The notes beneath the pieces are model-generated. The model had not been told where the DNA came from. It searched no databases and saw nothing but the letters and a program-made list of their open reading frames with translations. A program made the translations under genes and the position numbers. This document shows, one piece after another, positions 47,092 to 59,095 of a stretch of 64,000 bases of DNA. Position 1 is the first letter of the stretch; the number at the start of each line of letters is the position of its first letter. Source of the DNA: Polytrichum commune (taxonomy: Eukaryota > Streptophyta > Polytrichopsida > Polytrichales > Polytrichaceae); the NCBI GenBank assembly GCA_950295325.1, contig OX485809.1, forward strand, positions 1,614,001 through 1,678,000, read 5' to 3'.

Positions 47092-49350
47092 ATGGCGACA
47101 TCGAAGAGGGACTACCTCAAAAGGTACCAGTCTGTAGAGGAGAAGGAGAAGAAGCCCAAGAAATCGAAGAAGCGCAAAGCGGCCTCAACCAAGGCGCTTG
47201 GCGGTGTGGTCATTGTGGACAGCGATGCGGGGTGGCAGAAGAACATCGACGAAGACGACGAAGATGTTGCCGAAATTGAAGAGGGAGCTGACGGGCCGCA
47301 GGTGATTGAGGATGTTGAGGTGAAGCGAATGCATCAAATGGAGAGGTTGAAGCAGCATAGGCCATATATGTCGATCGGGGATGATGGCAGTGGTTGGGTG
47401 AATGTGAAGGCCAACACCCAAGACTCTTCGCCACCGAGGAGGAGGCGGAATGATTCTCCTGAGGAGGAAGAAGAGGATGAAAGACGGATAGATGAGCAGC
47501 GATCTCAGTCTCCAGATTTGTCTCCTCAGAGAAGGATGTCTTCTGCAAAGGTAAGTTCACATGTTGGTGAACATGATATGTCTCCTCCCAGGAAAAGGCG
47601 ATCACAAATTGATGTTGAAGATATGTCTCCCCCAAGGAAGATAGAGAGCGGCATGGATGGGAGGGAGAAATTAACGTCATCTATTGATGGTATCTCTCCC
47701 CCGAGGAGAAGACAGTCAGGAATTGATTCTGAAGACATGTCACCCTCGAGGAAGAGAGAGAGTGGTATGGATGGAAGGAAGGATGCACATGGTACTAGGA
47801 AAAATGTAGCATCATTTATTGATGATATCTCTCCCCCGAGGAGAAGGCAATCTCGAATTGACTCCAAGGATTTATCACCTCAGAGGAGGATATCTTCTGC
47901 AAGGGTAGGTTCAGATGTTGGTAAACAGGATATGTCTCCTCCCAGGAGAAGGCAATCGCGAATTGATGATGAAGACATGTCACCCCCGAGGAAGAGAGAG
48001 AGGGAGGTGGATGGGAGGAAGGATGCAAATGGTATGAGGAAGAAAGTAATGGTACCGTCGTCTTTTGATGATCTCTCTCCCCCGAGGAGAAGGCAATCTC
48101 GAATCGACTCCAAGGACTTGTCACCTCAGAGGAGGATATCTTCTGTAAGGGTAGGTTCAGATGTTGGTAAACAGGATATGTCTCCTCCCAGGAGAAGGCA
48201 ATCACGAATTGATGATGAAGACATGTCACCCCCGAGGAAGAGAGAAAGGGAGGTTGATGGGAGGAAGGATGCAAATGGTTTGAGAAAGAAAGTAATGGTA
48301 CCGTCATCTATTGATGATCTCTCTCCCCCGAGGAGAAGGCAATCGGGAATTGATGTTGAAGACATGTCACCTCCGAGGAAGAAAGAGGGCATGGTGGATT
48401 ATAAGAAGAGTGGGAATGGTGTGGGGAAGAATGATGATGTGTCCCCTCCACGGAGAAGGCCGTCTCGAATGGTGTTGGAAGATATTTCACCTTCCAGGAG
48501 GGGAGAGAATTCGAAATATACTAGCAAGAGCACAATTGGTGGCACAGGGAACAAGAGATTGGACTCCCCTGATATTTCCCCTCCGAGGAGAAGGCGGCAG
48601 CGTATGGACTCTCCTGGTGATTCAGTTCCGAGGGATATGCCTCCTCCTCAAAAGATAGGTACAAACCCAATTGGAGCTGTTAAGAAAACAAAGATGACTG
48701 ATGGCAGGCAAGCTGGGCTCACATCAGATGTGGATCTTGCTGCTGAACTTGTGAGGAAGAAACGGGACGAAGCTAAGAGGATGAAAGAGATGGAGCCTTC
48801 TGTGAGTGGCCGAGGTGCGGAAACAGTTTATCGAGATAAGCGAGGAAAACGGTTGGAGGGTTTAGAGGAGTTGCTGAGGCAACAGCAGGGAGAAGTGAAA
48901 CCTGAAGTAAAACCTCTCGAGTGGGGCAAAGGGTTAGCTCAAAAACGAGAAGTTGAACAGCAGAAAGCTGAATATGATGCTGAGAAGAGTAAACCATTTG
49001 CACGATCGCGAGATGATCCTGAACTTGACAAGTTGATGAAGGATCGGTTACGCTGGGGTGATCCCATGGCTCATCTGGTCAAGACCAAAGACCCTGAGGC
49101 TATGTTGGTGGATTTGGGGGCAACAGATGAAATGAAGGAATCAGGATTCATAATTCCACAAGATGTACCCAAACACAGCTGGCTAAAAAGGGGTATTGGA
49201 GCGCCAATGAATCGGTATGGAATTAAGCCTGGACGTCATTGGGATGGAGTGGATCGCAGTACCGGATTTGAGGCTCAAATGTTCAAGACGAAGGCCGAGA
49301 AACAAGCAAATGAGCTAGAGGCCTACATGTGGTCTGTTGCAGATATGTAG
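47092..49350 (+). CDS. BUD13: BUD13 homologue, RES-complex splicing factor
   Basis: BUD13 belongs to the RES (retention and splicing) complex with Snu17/RBMX2 and Pml1/SNIP1, acting in the nucleus on the activated spliceosome (family knowledge). A single open frame of 752 residues, no intron. Seen: a Lys-rich N-terminus with the conserved LKRYQ motif; residues about 110-510 with roughly nineteen SPPRRR/SPPRKR-type motifs, an SR-like low-complexity region; residues about 540-752 forming the Bud13 domain, including AETVYRDKRGKR, a stretch starting WGKGLAQKRE, FARSRDDPELD and the end signature HWDGVDRSTGFE with WSVADM. The ATG is chosen because MATSKRDYLKRYQ matches the family start. An 82-residue repeat within the SR-like region is duplicated almost perfectly. 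A MITE ends 238 bp upstream. Minus-strand frames opposite are mirror images. Confidence 0.95.
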   Translation: MATSKRDYLKRYQSVEEKEKKPKKSKKRKAASTKALGGVVIVDSDAGWQKNIDEDDEDVAEIEEGADGPQVIEDVEVKRMHQMERLKQHRPYMSIGDDGSGWVNVKANTQDSSPPRRRRNDSPEEEEEDERRIDEQRSQSPDLSPQRRMSSAKVSSHVGEHDMSPPRKRRSQIDVEDMSPPRKIESGMDGREKLTSSIDGISPPRRRQSGIDSEDMSPSRKRESGMDGRKDAHGTRKNVASFIDDISPPRRRQSRIDSKDLSPQRRISSARVGSDVGKQDMSPPRRRQSRIDDEDMSPPRKREREVDGRKDANGMRKKVMVPSSFDDLSPPRRRQSRIDSKDLSPQRRISSVRVGSDVGKQDMSPPRRRQSRIDDEDMSPPRKREREVDGRKDANGLRKKVMVPSSIDDLSPPRRRQSGIDVEDMSPPRKKEGMVDYKKSGNGVGKNDDVSPPRRRPSRMVLEDISPSRRGENSKYTSKSTIGGTGNKRLDSPDISPPRRRRQRMDSPGDSVPRDMPPPQKIGTNPIGAVKKTKMTDGRQAGLTSDVDLAAELVRKKRDEAKRMKEMEPSVSGRGAETVYRDKRGKRLEGLEELLRQQQGEVKPEVKPLEWGKGLAQKREVEQQKAEYDAEKSKPFARSRDDPELDKLMKDRLRWGDPMAHLVKTKDPEAMLVDLGATDEMKESGFIIPQDVPKHSWLKRGIGAPMNRYGIKPGRHWDGVDRSTGFEAQMFKTKAEKQANELEAYMWSVADM
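47863..48354 (+). repeat. 246-bp tandem duplication inside BUD13
   Basis: Unit 1 (47,863-48,108) and unit 2 (48,109-48,354) encode nearly identical 82-residue segments beginning SKDLSPQRRIS and including GSDVGKQDMSPPRRRQSRID. Only a handful of bases differ, and the length is a multiple of three. A more diverged related unit precedes them from about 47,690. Confidence 0.88.
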
Positions 49351-52300
49351 GATTGCTAGAATTCCAGGCAGGGTATGCAGTCTGCAAACCCTAATTCTCT
49401 GTTTCAATTACAGATGAAACTAACGTCCTTTGCATAATGACTGCAACTTATTCAATAACAATTCATGTGATTTGGAATGTCATTACCTATGTGGCCAGTC
49501 TCAGATAGGGTTTAGATGAGTTACAGGGCTGGCACTGAAGTTTCCAGTGGTTCTTGATAATTTGTGGCCTTCCAGAACATGGTAACAGATTTGATCTAGT
49601 AATGCACAATAATGTGGGTATGTCAGGGCAGAGCAGTTGAAGGATCATAGCACTCAAAAATGATGATAATTTTGTAATCAATGTTTACTACAGATTAGGT
49701 CTTCCAAAACTGCTGCTGTCTAAATGCATGGGAGGTGTAAGCCTGCTCCCTTCAACCTATTCAAATTGGCACATCAGAACTCAAGGTACGGAGATGCCCT
49801 CCATCAATAATAGTGCATACACCAATAAACTGATGTTATGTTTGGTATGATGAACTAGTGTTACTACTATCAGGAGTAAAGGAATTAATCCATTCCCAAC
49901 ATCCTGTCTGCTCTTACTAAAATTGAAACACTACTATTCATCAGTAAGTGCAACTTCATTATATAAGGGTATCTGTTTTGCGGAATTGGAGTGTTTAGTG
50001 AAATATACAAGTCAGATTCCAGGTGGTTCTCAATTTTTGGTGATTGATGCTGATTTGCATTGAAGCCTGAGAAGTCGAAGCTTCAGAGTGTTTGTCACTT
50101 CACTTTTTTGTGCTAAGTACAGATCTTTTTGCATAACTGAACTATCTGGACTAAAATACAAGGTGTATCTTGTAGGAATGCGTGGGACTTCTCTGAGATG
50201 AGCCAGAGGGGTAAACAGTATTGCTGAGTTAGTTATGCAGAGCACTGACTAAATTCATAACTGGAGTAAGAAGATGATCAGACTCAGTTGGGGACTCAAC
50301 CCTGTGACATTTAAGAAGGTAGACACACACCTACAGCATGTGGGCGCCTGTGGTTGGTGACCACAGGTACATCATTAAGATTCAATCATAAATGATGGAT
50401 CAAAGGGACTGAGTCCTGTCTAATTTCGAAAAAGATCTACAATTTGTGTGATTGCCAGAAGTCATGAGCTTCTTACTTGATGAAAGTTGCTTACAAGACT
50501 ATTTGTTACCTTATTTGGGGCCTGCATGTTTGCTACTCCAATTCCAATTTCAAATTTCGGACTTAACTGCCTTCTACAGCATTCTTCAAATACCAGCTGA
50601 GCTGGTGTAAGGCTTATTCTTTGTGCACAAGTATGTTTTAAGCATCACATATGTCCAGTTTGCCCTTTGAACTATGAAAACAAAACTAGTAATCAATGTG
50701 CAAGTTCTTAATTTAATCATTATAGGGTTTGTGGTTTGATGCTGGTCTGTTTAACTCTTGACACGTTACATGACAATAATTCATATAATATGAAACTCAA
50801 ATCACCAGTAGTGTTTTAACATCAGGCTAACCCAGGGACAGATAACTCAGCAGACGAAATTTAACTGTGTCAATGGGTTGCAACTGTATTATTTAAGTTC
50901 ATCTGTCTGTAGTATGTACCGTTCATTTTTTTTTGCACACATGATGGAAGGGTATATGCCCAATCTGTAACCTGCAGAATTTGCGGGGAAGAAATTATGA
51001 AGCCAACAATGATTTGAAAAAATTACTAGTTTTGCTTTCAGTCTTATAGCACAGTAAAGAAGCACATGCATCTTAGGATAGAGACATTGCGTCATTGAAC
51101 CTCAGGTGATGACAATTGATTAGTTTCATAATATGTTGCACCAACAGGCATGAGGTAACAAATAGCTTTGTAAGCTGTGCACTGTTGACTATGACTTTCT
51201 TGGAATAAGATGAACAGAAGCTGAAACTGTAGCTGTTGCTAGTGCTATTAGAAATTATCATGAAAGCACAATGTTGTGGATTGTGTTCCTGATCCTGTTC
51301 AACAGATTTATTCAACTTTTTGGGTGCTCAGTTTACATGTTAGGCCTTGATGCAAACTTCTGAATGTGGTGTTCTCTTTCATCTCATGAAGATCCATGAA
51401 TGTGATGATGCATATAATGTGTAACGTGCAACTTCGAAACCAACATTTAGTGTAAAAGTTGTTGATACACAATGTTATTGGGTAATGTGAAGTTCAGGGA
51501 ACTTGATACCATCTCTATTCTTTTGATTTGCCTTGTATTGATTGAAACTACCTGCCTGGTCAGTGTGCTGGTGTTTATTGGAAAGTATATTTTCCATGTT
51601 ATCCTCTGTTGGTTGAGGATTGAGGAAAGGGATGTGCATGGACGTTACAGTTTTATGGTTGGGTCTCACTTCATGGTTGTTGAATTTCAGGTCCACTTTA
51701 CAGGAAACCCAGGTTCCTGACTCTTCAGGTACCCAAAGAAAATATCCCGACATGAAGATATTGGACTCCATAAGCTGCCACCTAGTATGTTACTTTTGGT
51801 TACACTTTTTATAAAAATAACTAAACTTCGCGGCTGGAGCTTATTTATGTTAAAACTCAGCCGTCTTCCAACTGTTGTATACTAGAAAGTGTAACAACCT
51901 CTGAGATGGCTCCAAGTTCCAACTTGTACAATTAAACTGTTGTTACAACTCTGCTGTAGTTGGAGATGTACACCTGATACTTTTCTCCTGTTTGGTTAGT
52001 TTAATTTTAGTAGATGTTTTCAATCAGGATGGCCGCACCAAACACTTGGCCACCTATGAACCAGTGCTTAAAATGGACACGAAGCCCTGCAATAGGTAGG
52101 TGGATGCCTCCGATCCATCCAATGGAGGCATGGATCAGGAACCTCGAAAGCACACCAAAACGTTCTTGTTTGCATGCTTGTCTGCCACGACACACAACAG
52201 AAAAACTCAACTTAATCAATCTGCTTCTGCCGTTTCTGCTATTTGAATATTGCCAACATTTCCAGATCCCAATTCTTCCCTATTATTTTGAATGTCATAT

Positions 52301-52429
52301 GTGGAATTCAAGCATATGATATATACACATATAATGTAATCCGAGTTCCATCCAAAAGTACACAGGAAGTTTCGATTTGACGATCAACAAAACACATGGA
52401 AATCACTAGATATAAGGTCGATGGGTCTA
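49351..52429. other. BUD13 3' flank and intergenic DNA
   Basis: Moderate GC at first and no transposon recognised. Frames of 60-100 codons occur on both strands with no domain. It may include the BUD13 3' untranslated region and single-copy spacer. No tRNA was identified. Confidence 0.4.
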
Positions 52430-52612
52430 GAATGGTCACTTTTTTTGGATAGCCTATTTCTCCTAGGATATGAAACACATGATTAGTATGAGATGGTTAG
52501 CAAATCCAAATCAAGATCATAGCTAGTTTCCTCATAATTTTTGGAATGCATATGAAAACCTTACTCATTATCAAAGTGAAGATTCTTGTGCTCGTTAAAT
52601 GATCATATCAAT
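52430..52612 (-). repeat. Dispersed repeat family R3, copy 2
   Basis: Reverse-complement relative of 9,600-9,795, sharing CTAGGATATGAAACACATGA and TTAGCAAATCCAAATCAAGA in complementary form. Non-coding. Confidence 0.6.
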
Positions 52613-53431
52613 CCCCCCCAAAATAATTTTTTTTATTTTTAGAATGATTATCATATTTTGAATATGTGGTCCAATCTTTTTAAACACCTGTCTTTTTTAA
52701 TCCGTTCTTGGAGCCTCGCCTAACCACATACCACACAAATATAGGTGTTTCATTGAGATCAATAATCAAATTAGGCACATCTACTTTATGGGCAGTGAAG
52801 GACATTGGTATACTAATTTGAATAGATATGGTAATGACAAGCGAGAATGTTCTTTATTGTTGTACAAGGAAAATTCTGTTGAAAGCCACTGTGGATTGAA
52901 GTTAGCCCACACTAACTTCCTCTCAACGTTGACTTGCAATATTCTCCATGCTACAATATCTGAAATTTACGACCATCGGCCTCAATAGGGAAGTAGAGGA
53001 ATGACGCAAGCACCAAACCTAGTTAAGAGAGGTAAACAACAATAGGGCTCAAATAGAGGCCTCACAATAAGGTACCGCAAATATCAAGCATCAATGATAT
53101 TTAAGCGAGTGTGCATGACATAGTGTCATCACCAACAAAGAAACCCACATCCATGGAAGATCTTATAATGTTTCCCCAATTTGTGATCCGTGGGGTCACT
53201 TTGAGAAATAATATCAAGTTGGTTGCCCCCGAGTAAAGGCTCCATGTGTCCGTGACAAAACATTAAAAAACTACTTAGTCGCAAACATTCCATTCCTAAT
53301 TAGTACACAAAGATATTAAAAAACACATTTTCCCCAATTTCAAGAAAACCATTCACATATTTTATGTTGTTGATTTGCAAAGCATGAACCAAAGTCTCGT
53401 AAGTTGTTGGGGTCTTAGATAGTCCATCCAA
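52613..53431. other. Intergenic, no gene seen
   Basis: AT-rich spacer with nothing recognised. Confidence 0.45.
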
Positions 53432-54746
53432 CTACATTTCCCTCGTATACAACACATCAAAGTTTCCATAGTCGGTAAACATAATGTGGACTAGAGGAAG
53501 AATAACACATGCATTTTGTGTCTTCACGACATAAGTGCGTGTCATATCGTGAACCATCCATGTGTCATTTGCAAATTTTGCATGGCCCAACATTCTATTG
53601 GTGGTAAACTTATTGTTGTGAACTTCTAGAGCTAGTGTGGCCCACACTAACGGTAACCTAAATGATAACTTAATTAGGCCTTTGGACGACGTCCACCCAT
53701 CAAAAGTGAAGTCCCCAACATTCTTCGCCAATAAACATTTCTTGTTAGCATTGTTCTACTTAGGACCAAGTCCGTCAACATGAATGTCCCTTGAACCAAA
53801 GTCAAGGGAATGTATATAATTGACATCCATGTGCATATACCCACACTTTTGACACCGGAACCTCTTGGGACAAAGGTGGTGAATGTTTGGGTCCCCGAAA
53901 ATGGGCGACACAAAGGGTTGCTTAAATCATGAGAACCGGGTTTCTTTAAAATTAGAAATATCGCGGCCCAATCTTGCCCCCCTCGCGTCGACGTGCCCGT
54001 TCAAGAAAAGCCTTAGGACTTTTCATGGGGCCGGGGCTCGACTTAAGGACTTTTGCCTTCCCATGTGGCAAATACGGAACCTCGAGAACCACCATAACTC
54101 CGAATATACTTCACTTACTTCCACTCCATCGCCATGGTCTCGGGATGCCATGTGAAGTCCTCATGAGAACGCCCCCCCCCCCCCTCCCGATTCTTGAATC
54201 GGAATCGCCTCCCTTTATACTAATACCTTTTTCATCGTTGGCCATGGCATTGCTCATTGGAGCCTCGATATAAAACTCGAGATCCATTCAAAAAACCTCC
54301 GGACCTCAATTAACAAAGAGAATGGCAATGGTGGCCCCCAACACATTGCAAGTGGGTGGAGGCATCGCAAGCATGGGTCCCCCACCCGAATAATTTGTGT
54401 GGCGCGTGTCGGGAGGAAAATGATTGATGAGGCGCGAGGGGCCATGTGATGTTGGTGGGCTCATGCTAGCAAAGCAAGGCAAGGCAAGGCAAGGCAAGGT
54501 CAAGCCGTGCCCACTTGCTCTAAGCATTGTTTGATATATGCCACATATATTCCACATGATGTAGTAGTACCTAATAGGCTTGTCCAAGTTAATCACCCAT
54601 AATGTACCATTACCCCACCAAGTGGCCCATGGTGGTCCCTCCAACCACTCGGAATCCGACACTTCACGATTCAAATCCACATCGGGAGCAAGCTCAATGC
54701 AACGCCGTAATACGACGACGGCACCGTTCATGGTGTTTAGTGTCAC
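53432..54746 (-). pseudogene. Unidentified decayed coding sequence
   Basis: Three minus-strand frames follow one another: 146 codons from ATG 54,746, 79 codons from 53,913, and 99 codons ending at 53,432. The last two overlap and would join by one frameshift (MLTDLVLS leading into AKNVGDFTFDGWTSSKGLIK). Residue composition (LSFRLPLVWATLALEV, ILPLVHIMFTDYGNFD) looks like a real folded protein. No family is recognised. It may be a transposon-borne or lineage-specific gene. A (CAAGG)5 microsatellite interrupts the first frame. Confidence 0.33.
54475..54499. repeat. (CAAGG)5 microsatellite
   Basis: Five perfect CAAGG units. Confidence 0.95.
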
Positions 54747-54959
54747 CGTACTATTTGGAGTTACGTTGTGTGCTATAGCTATTTTTAACTATGGATCTCA
54801 TTTTTTCTTTTCTTTTTTTACCAACCAAAGTCAAATTGGTTGTTTGGATATTGTATAACATTAACATCTTTGCTTGGTAAGGATTTACATTAACAATGAA
54901 TCGGTAGTTCCGAATAATAAGTGACGCTAAATGCCGTAAATGGTGTAGCGCCCATTAGG

Positions 54960-55386
54960 TTTATGGCTAAGGGTGTGTGAACACAATGGACGTTGGTTAC
55001 CTACATGAGTTGGGCAATGGAGCACATCTATTCAATAGAGAGTGTTGATCTAGGATATGCCACACTTCGCCCATTGGGAGCAATTTAGTATCCCATGGAA
55101 TGTCGCCAAAAACAAAGCCTCTTCCGAAGTTTATGGCTAGGGTATGTGTGACCCACAATGGACTATCGGCTACCTACATGGAGTGACGGCCGATCTACTA
55201 TATTCCATACTTCACCTATTGGGAGTGATTTATTATCCCATAGAATGTCACAAAAATCCAATCCTAAACTTTATGGCTAAGGTGTGTGACCCACAGTGGA
55301 CATAGTATACATAAGTTGGCAAAATCTCCTAGAGTGTAGCACATCTAATCCATGTTGAATGGCAATCTAGGATATTCAATACTTCA
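54960..55386. repeat. Tandem array of about 140-170-bp units
   Basis: Units begin with TTTATGGCTARGGTGTGTGA at 54,960, 55,130 and 55,270, and share GACCCACAATGGAC, TCTAGGATATNCCA, ATTGGGAG and TATCCCATRGAATGTC in the same order. The third is interrupted by the insertion at 55,387 and appears to resume at 56,336. A further diverged unit lies at 57,057-57,205. Confidence 0.75.
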
Positions 55387-56331
55387 TTACCGTAGTTTAC
55401 TAGCAGGTTAGGCAACTTGCTGCCTAATATTTAATTAAAGTTCAAAAAGTAGGTTCGGCACCTTAAAATAGTATATTCATATTTTCGGCAATTTTCTCTT
55501 TTAATTTTTAAAAATTCGGCTTACATTCATTTTTAATTTTCTATTTCAACTTATATCTTGCACATCTCTCTTGCATTGAATGACAAGTAAGATGTGAGTG
55601 AAGAGTTGAGAATGCTCTGTGCTTTATGCAAGTAGAGTGGAGTTGTGTTCAACAATGCATATGGGATATGTAAACTTTGAGGTGAAGCACCTAGTTAGAC
55701 GTCATTTTTATAACACGCATAACTTTTGCATAGAGTCTTCAAATGACATAAAATTTGTTGGAGGTGAAATATTACTTGATTTCTAAACTTTTCTTAGACC
55801 AACAAAATTCCAAAAAAGTTGATCTTCTATGCACAAATGAGCTCCAAAAATTTGTTATGAACGCATTTTAATTTTTTGATCTTTACACGGCTGCAATGTT
55901 TTGTCCATATCTTTTGCATAAAGACTTATTTTGACACAAACTTGTTGGAGGTGGAAGAAGGATTGATTTCTCAACTTTTGTTAGTTGGACAAAATTCTAT
56001 AAAAACTTCATCTTCTATGCTCAATTGGACTCCAAAAATTTGTGTACAACACATTTGAAAAGCCTCGCCTAGAGGCTACTTCTTAACCCATATTCTTTGT
56101 GGACTAATGTACGTGAGCTTGATTACAAAAGGAGCACCTTCTCTCCTTCAAAATTCACATATGCTTCCGCTGTAAGTAAAACTCTAGTGAGAAGTAAAAA
56201 TTTCTTACTTTTAGGCAATTTTGAAAAATAATTAATTTTATATTCGGCAAAAAATGCCAATAATATTCCAAAATTTTAGGCGCCTATTTTTAGAATTATT
56301 TTGTGCCGAACCTGCTATTAAACTACGGTAA
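55387..56331. mobile_element. 945-bp terminal-inverted-repeat element nested in the array
   Basis: The left end TTACCGTAGTTTACTAGCAG and the right end, read in reverse, TTACCGTAGTTTAATAGCAG form inverted repeats of about 27 bp with two mismatches. The flanks are TTCA on both sides (55,383-55,386 and 56,332-56,335); a TA duplication one step further in is an equally possible reading. The element interrupts a repeat unit, so it is an insertion. No transposase frame: non-autonomous, superfamily uncertain. Confidence 0.8.
55726..56056. repeat. Internal direct duplication in the 945-bp element
   Basis: A block of about 150 bp from 55,726 (TTTTGCATA, GTTGGAGGTG, TTGATTTCT, CTTCTATGC, GACTCCAAAAATTTG-like pieces) recurs, diverged, from about 55,908 in the same order. 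Confidence 0.6.
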
Positions 56332-56335
56332 TTCA

Positions 56336-58224
56336 AAATCATATTGGGAGCACAAGGGAAGCGCTAACTCATTAGGGAGGTTTGTAGGCCTCGTACAATT
56401 GAGGTGTATTTTTCTAGGGGATATTTTGATGTTGAGGAGATATTAAACATACAATTGCATTACTTGATTTTTTTAATTCATGATGTTTTGAAATACCATA
56501 CCATTACTTAGAATTGAGGAAAGACAATAATACTTCATACCATTCCTTCATTGTTATAAAAAGAAATAACTTTGTTTGAGGGATAAATTAAAGAACGGTA
56601 ATTGCACCAATCATCACAAGTATAGCCTTACCTAAACGATCAATCATCACAAGTGATAGAGGTAACCCTACTCAAGAGACAAAAAAACATCATGGAGCAA
56701 CATGTGCATTACCTATATTCACATGGTATTTTTTTCATCCATACATACATGGTGCATAGTGTCCATTTTCCATCCATCCATACATATAGTTGCATAGTAT
56801 AGTCTTTATTATGAAGCTTAAATTAGATCTAAAACAATGAAATTGGTCATATTATGCATAACACTTCATTTATTATAATTTCCAATTCCCTATATTTAGA
56901 CAAAATTTTACCTCCACAAAATTTCAAATTTTTAGCCCAATGAATAAAGCATACAATGCATTTGGCCACACACTATTTGATAATTTCTTATAAGTCACAC
57001 ACCCCCCCCCCAAGATTGGGAATGCCATAGAACGGTGTAAGAAGCCTCCCCTCAAGTTTATGGCTAAGGTGTGTGACCCACAATGGGCATTGGTTACATG
57101 AGTTGGCCAAAACCTCCTAGAATACAACACATCTAATCCATGTCATAGTCAACACTTTATTGATTCAAAACTATGTTCCTATCAATCTCATAGAATGTTG
57201 CAACAACATCAACTATATAGAAGAAGAAAAAAATTAAAAAAAAACTGCTCAGTTTAATGGCTAACGTGTATAACATGCTCTTTGGGGGCGGGGGGGGAGG
57301 CTTGGCCAACACAAAGGCCATGGCCAATTAGGAGAAAGATGGGGCGATTGTGGATTTGGAATTGAGTGCAGGTTTATGTAAGATAGCAATGCACTACCAT
57401 GTATTCGACAAGTGGATTTTCCTCCTTGCTCATGCTTATTAAAAATGTTGAACACCATCAAAACCAACCTACAAGAAAAGAAAAAAATTGTAGTTGCTTT
57501 AACTAATGACATCTTTTAGCATGTCACTACCGACCATAAAAAAAATGCTCAAGTTGGTAACTCATGTATACGCCTTTCACATAAACTCAATTCTTTGAAT
57601 GATCTATATTTGCATATAATGCATAATCGCTCAAAATGCCGGAAATCAGTGTGTCCACCGTACTTGTCTGGTGGAGAGCATTTAAGAACCTACTTGGCCC
57701 AAAAAAAAAATTCATGGTATCATGGACACCACTCTAACCAACACGGTACATTTTTTTACACATAAAAGGATCGCTCATCCAAGAAAAAAAAAAGTTATTT
57801 AAACTCGTCGTAATTTTGCATGCATGGAGGCACAATATCATTTACAAGTCTCAGCTTTTGTTCCTGAAATGATTGATTATGACTAATAACCAACTCGAGT
57901 AGGTGAGTGAATCGCCCTTCTCACGGAGCTTCTCATCCTCTCCACTTTCGTTGGTTATGTAGTCCATCTCACACCACGTCGAGTGTATTGTGATTACACT
58001 CTTTGATTGGTTTCCTATAAGTCGAAGGTGGGGCCTTGATGTTAACATTTAAAGGTTGAGGGTGACCGAAATGGTTGGCTTTGGCCGGGATGTCCAAGGT
58101 GGCACTCCAATGCGGAAGTGAAAGTCTTGCCGTGAGTTGCATTGAGGAGATGAGGACATCCTTAATTACTCGTCACCTCATTTGAGATCTTGATATAGAA
58201 TGAGGTAGGTATACCTACAACTTA
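56336..58224. other. Continuation of the 140-170-bp repeat and intergenic DNA
   Basis: The interrupted unit resumes at 56,336 (ATATTGGGAG), and a diverged unit starts at 57,057. A 10-base C run lies at 57,002-57,011. No gene is recognised. Confidence 0.45.
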
Positions 58225-58723
58225 GGGCCACTTCCCACACAAGACTGAGAGCCCGTGACCATTACCCTTCAAGCACTCTCATTGGTGGAAAAGGCGGAGC
58301 CGGTCCAAGTTCGCTTCCCACTACGCTTTAGGGACCAACGGAGTAGGTGACTGCAAGATGGATGTCAAGTCTACATGGATTCCTACATGGCTTCAAATGG
58401 ATCATGTTTCATGGTCACTTGGATTGTTTTCAAAAACCATCTCTTGGAGGTAGGCCTAACACAAAACCGGGAGACCATGACACTCTTAATATTCACAACC
58501 GTTGATTTACTCTATTTTATCATGTACGAGGACCCGCATGAATAGAAATTCATTGAAATAGCATTTGGTTGAGGGACCGATTACATATGACTTCACACTA
58601 CACTTGAGGACCCGTGACCACACTAAATGATTTTGGAGGTGTGTTGGGGCGGCCTTTGGACACTTGCTTTTGGGCTCTCACAATTTCATGGTCACGGCTC
58701 TTGGCTCGTGTGTGAAGTACCTG
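58225..58723 (-). mobile_element. Harbinger-like MITE, copy 4 (499 bp)
   Basis: Inverted relative to copies 1-3, flanked by TTA (58,222-58,224 and 58,724-58,726). The right end is mutated (GTACCTG for GTGGCCC). Confidence 0.86.
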
Positions 58724-59095
58724 TTAGAAATATGGATAGGAACCTATGATGTTTTCTCACGTATATATGTGCATATTAAAGCATGAAGCAAACTTTTGTA
58801 AAGTGCTTGGTTGTAAGGCATCTACATGTTTCACTTTGAGTATTCACATGTTTTTCAGCTTGAATAAGAGAAAGCAAGTTCTATTTTTAATAATACTTAG
58901 GTGGATTTGCTGAGGTCTTAACCTCTAAATCTCTTAGTTTGAATAACTCTTACATGTCCTATGAATTCAGGAATGTGCATGACATTTGACATCCAACCAT
59001 ACGGATGGGTGAGTCTTATGGTAAGAACTTGGCAAGAAGAGCCTTCCTAAAAAAAACTACCATAGATGTATTAAAGATGTATTTAATGTAACAAA

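Noticed and set aside
47185-48490. Several minus-strand frames of 60-163 codons opposite BUD13
   Set aside because: They are mirror images of the repetitive SPPRRR-coding strand and carry no family motif.
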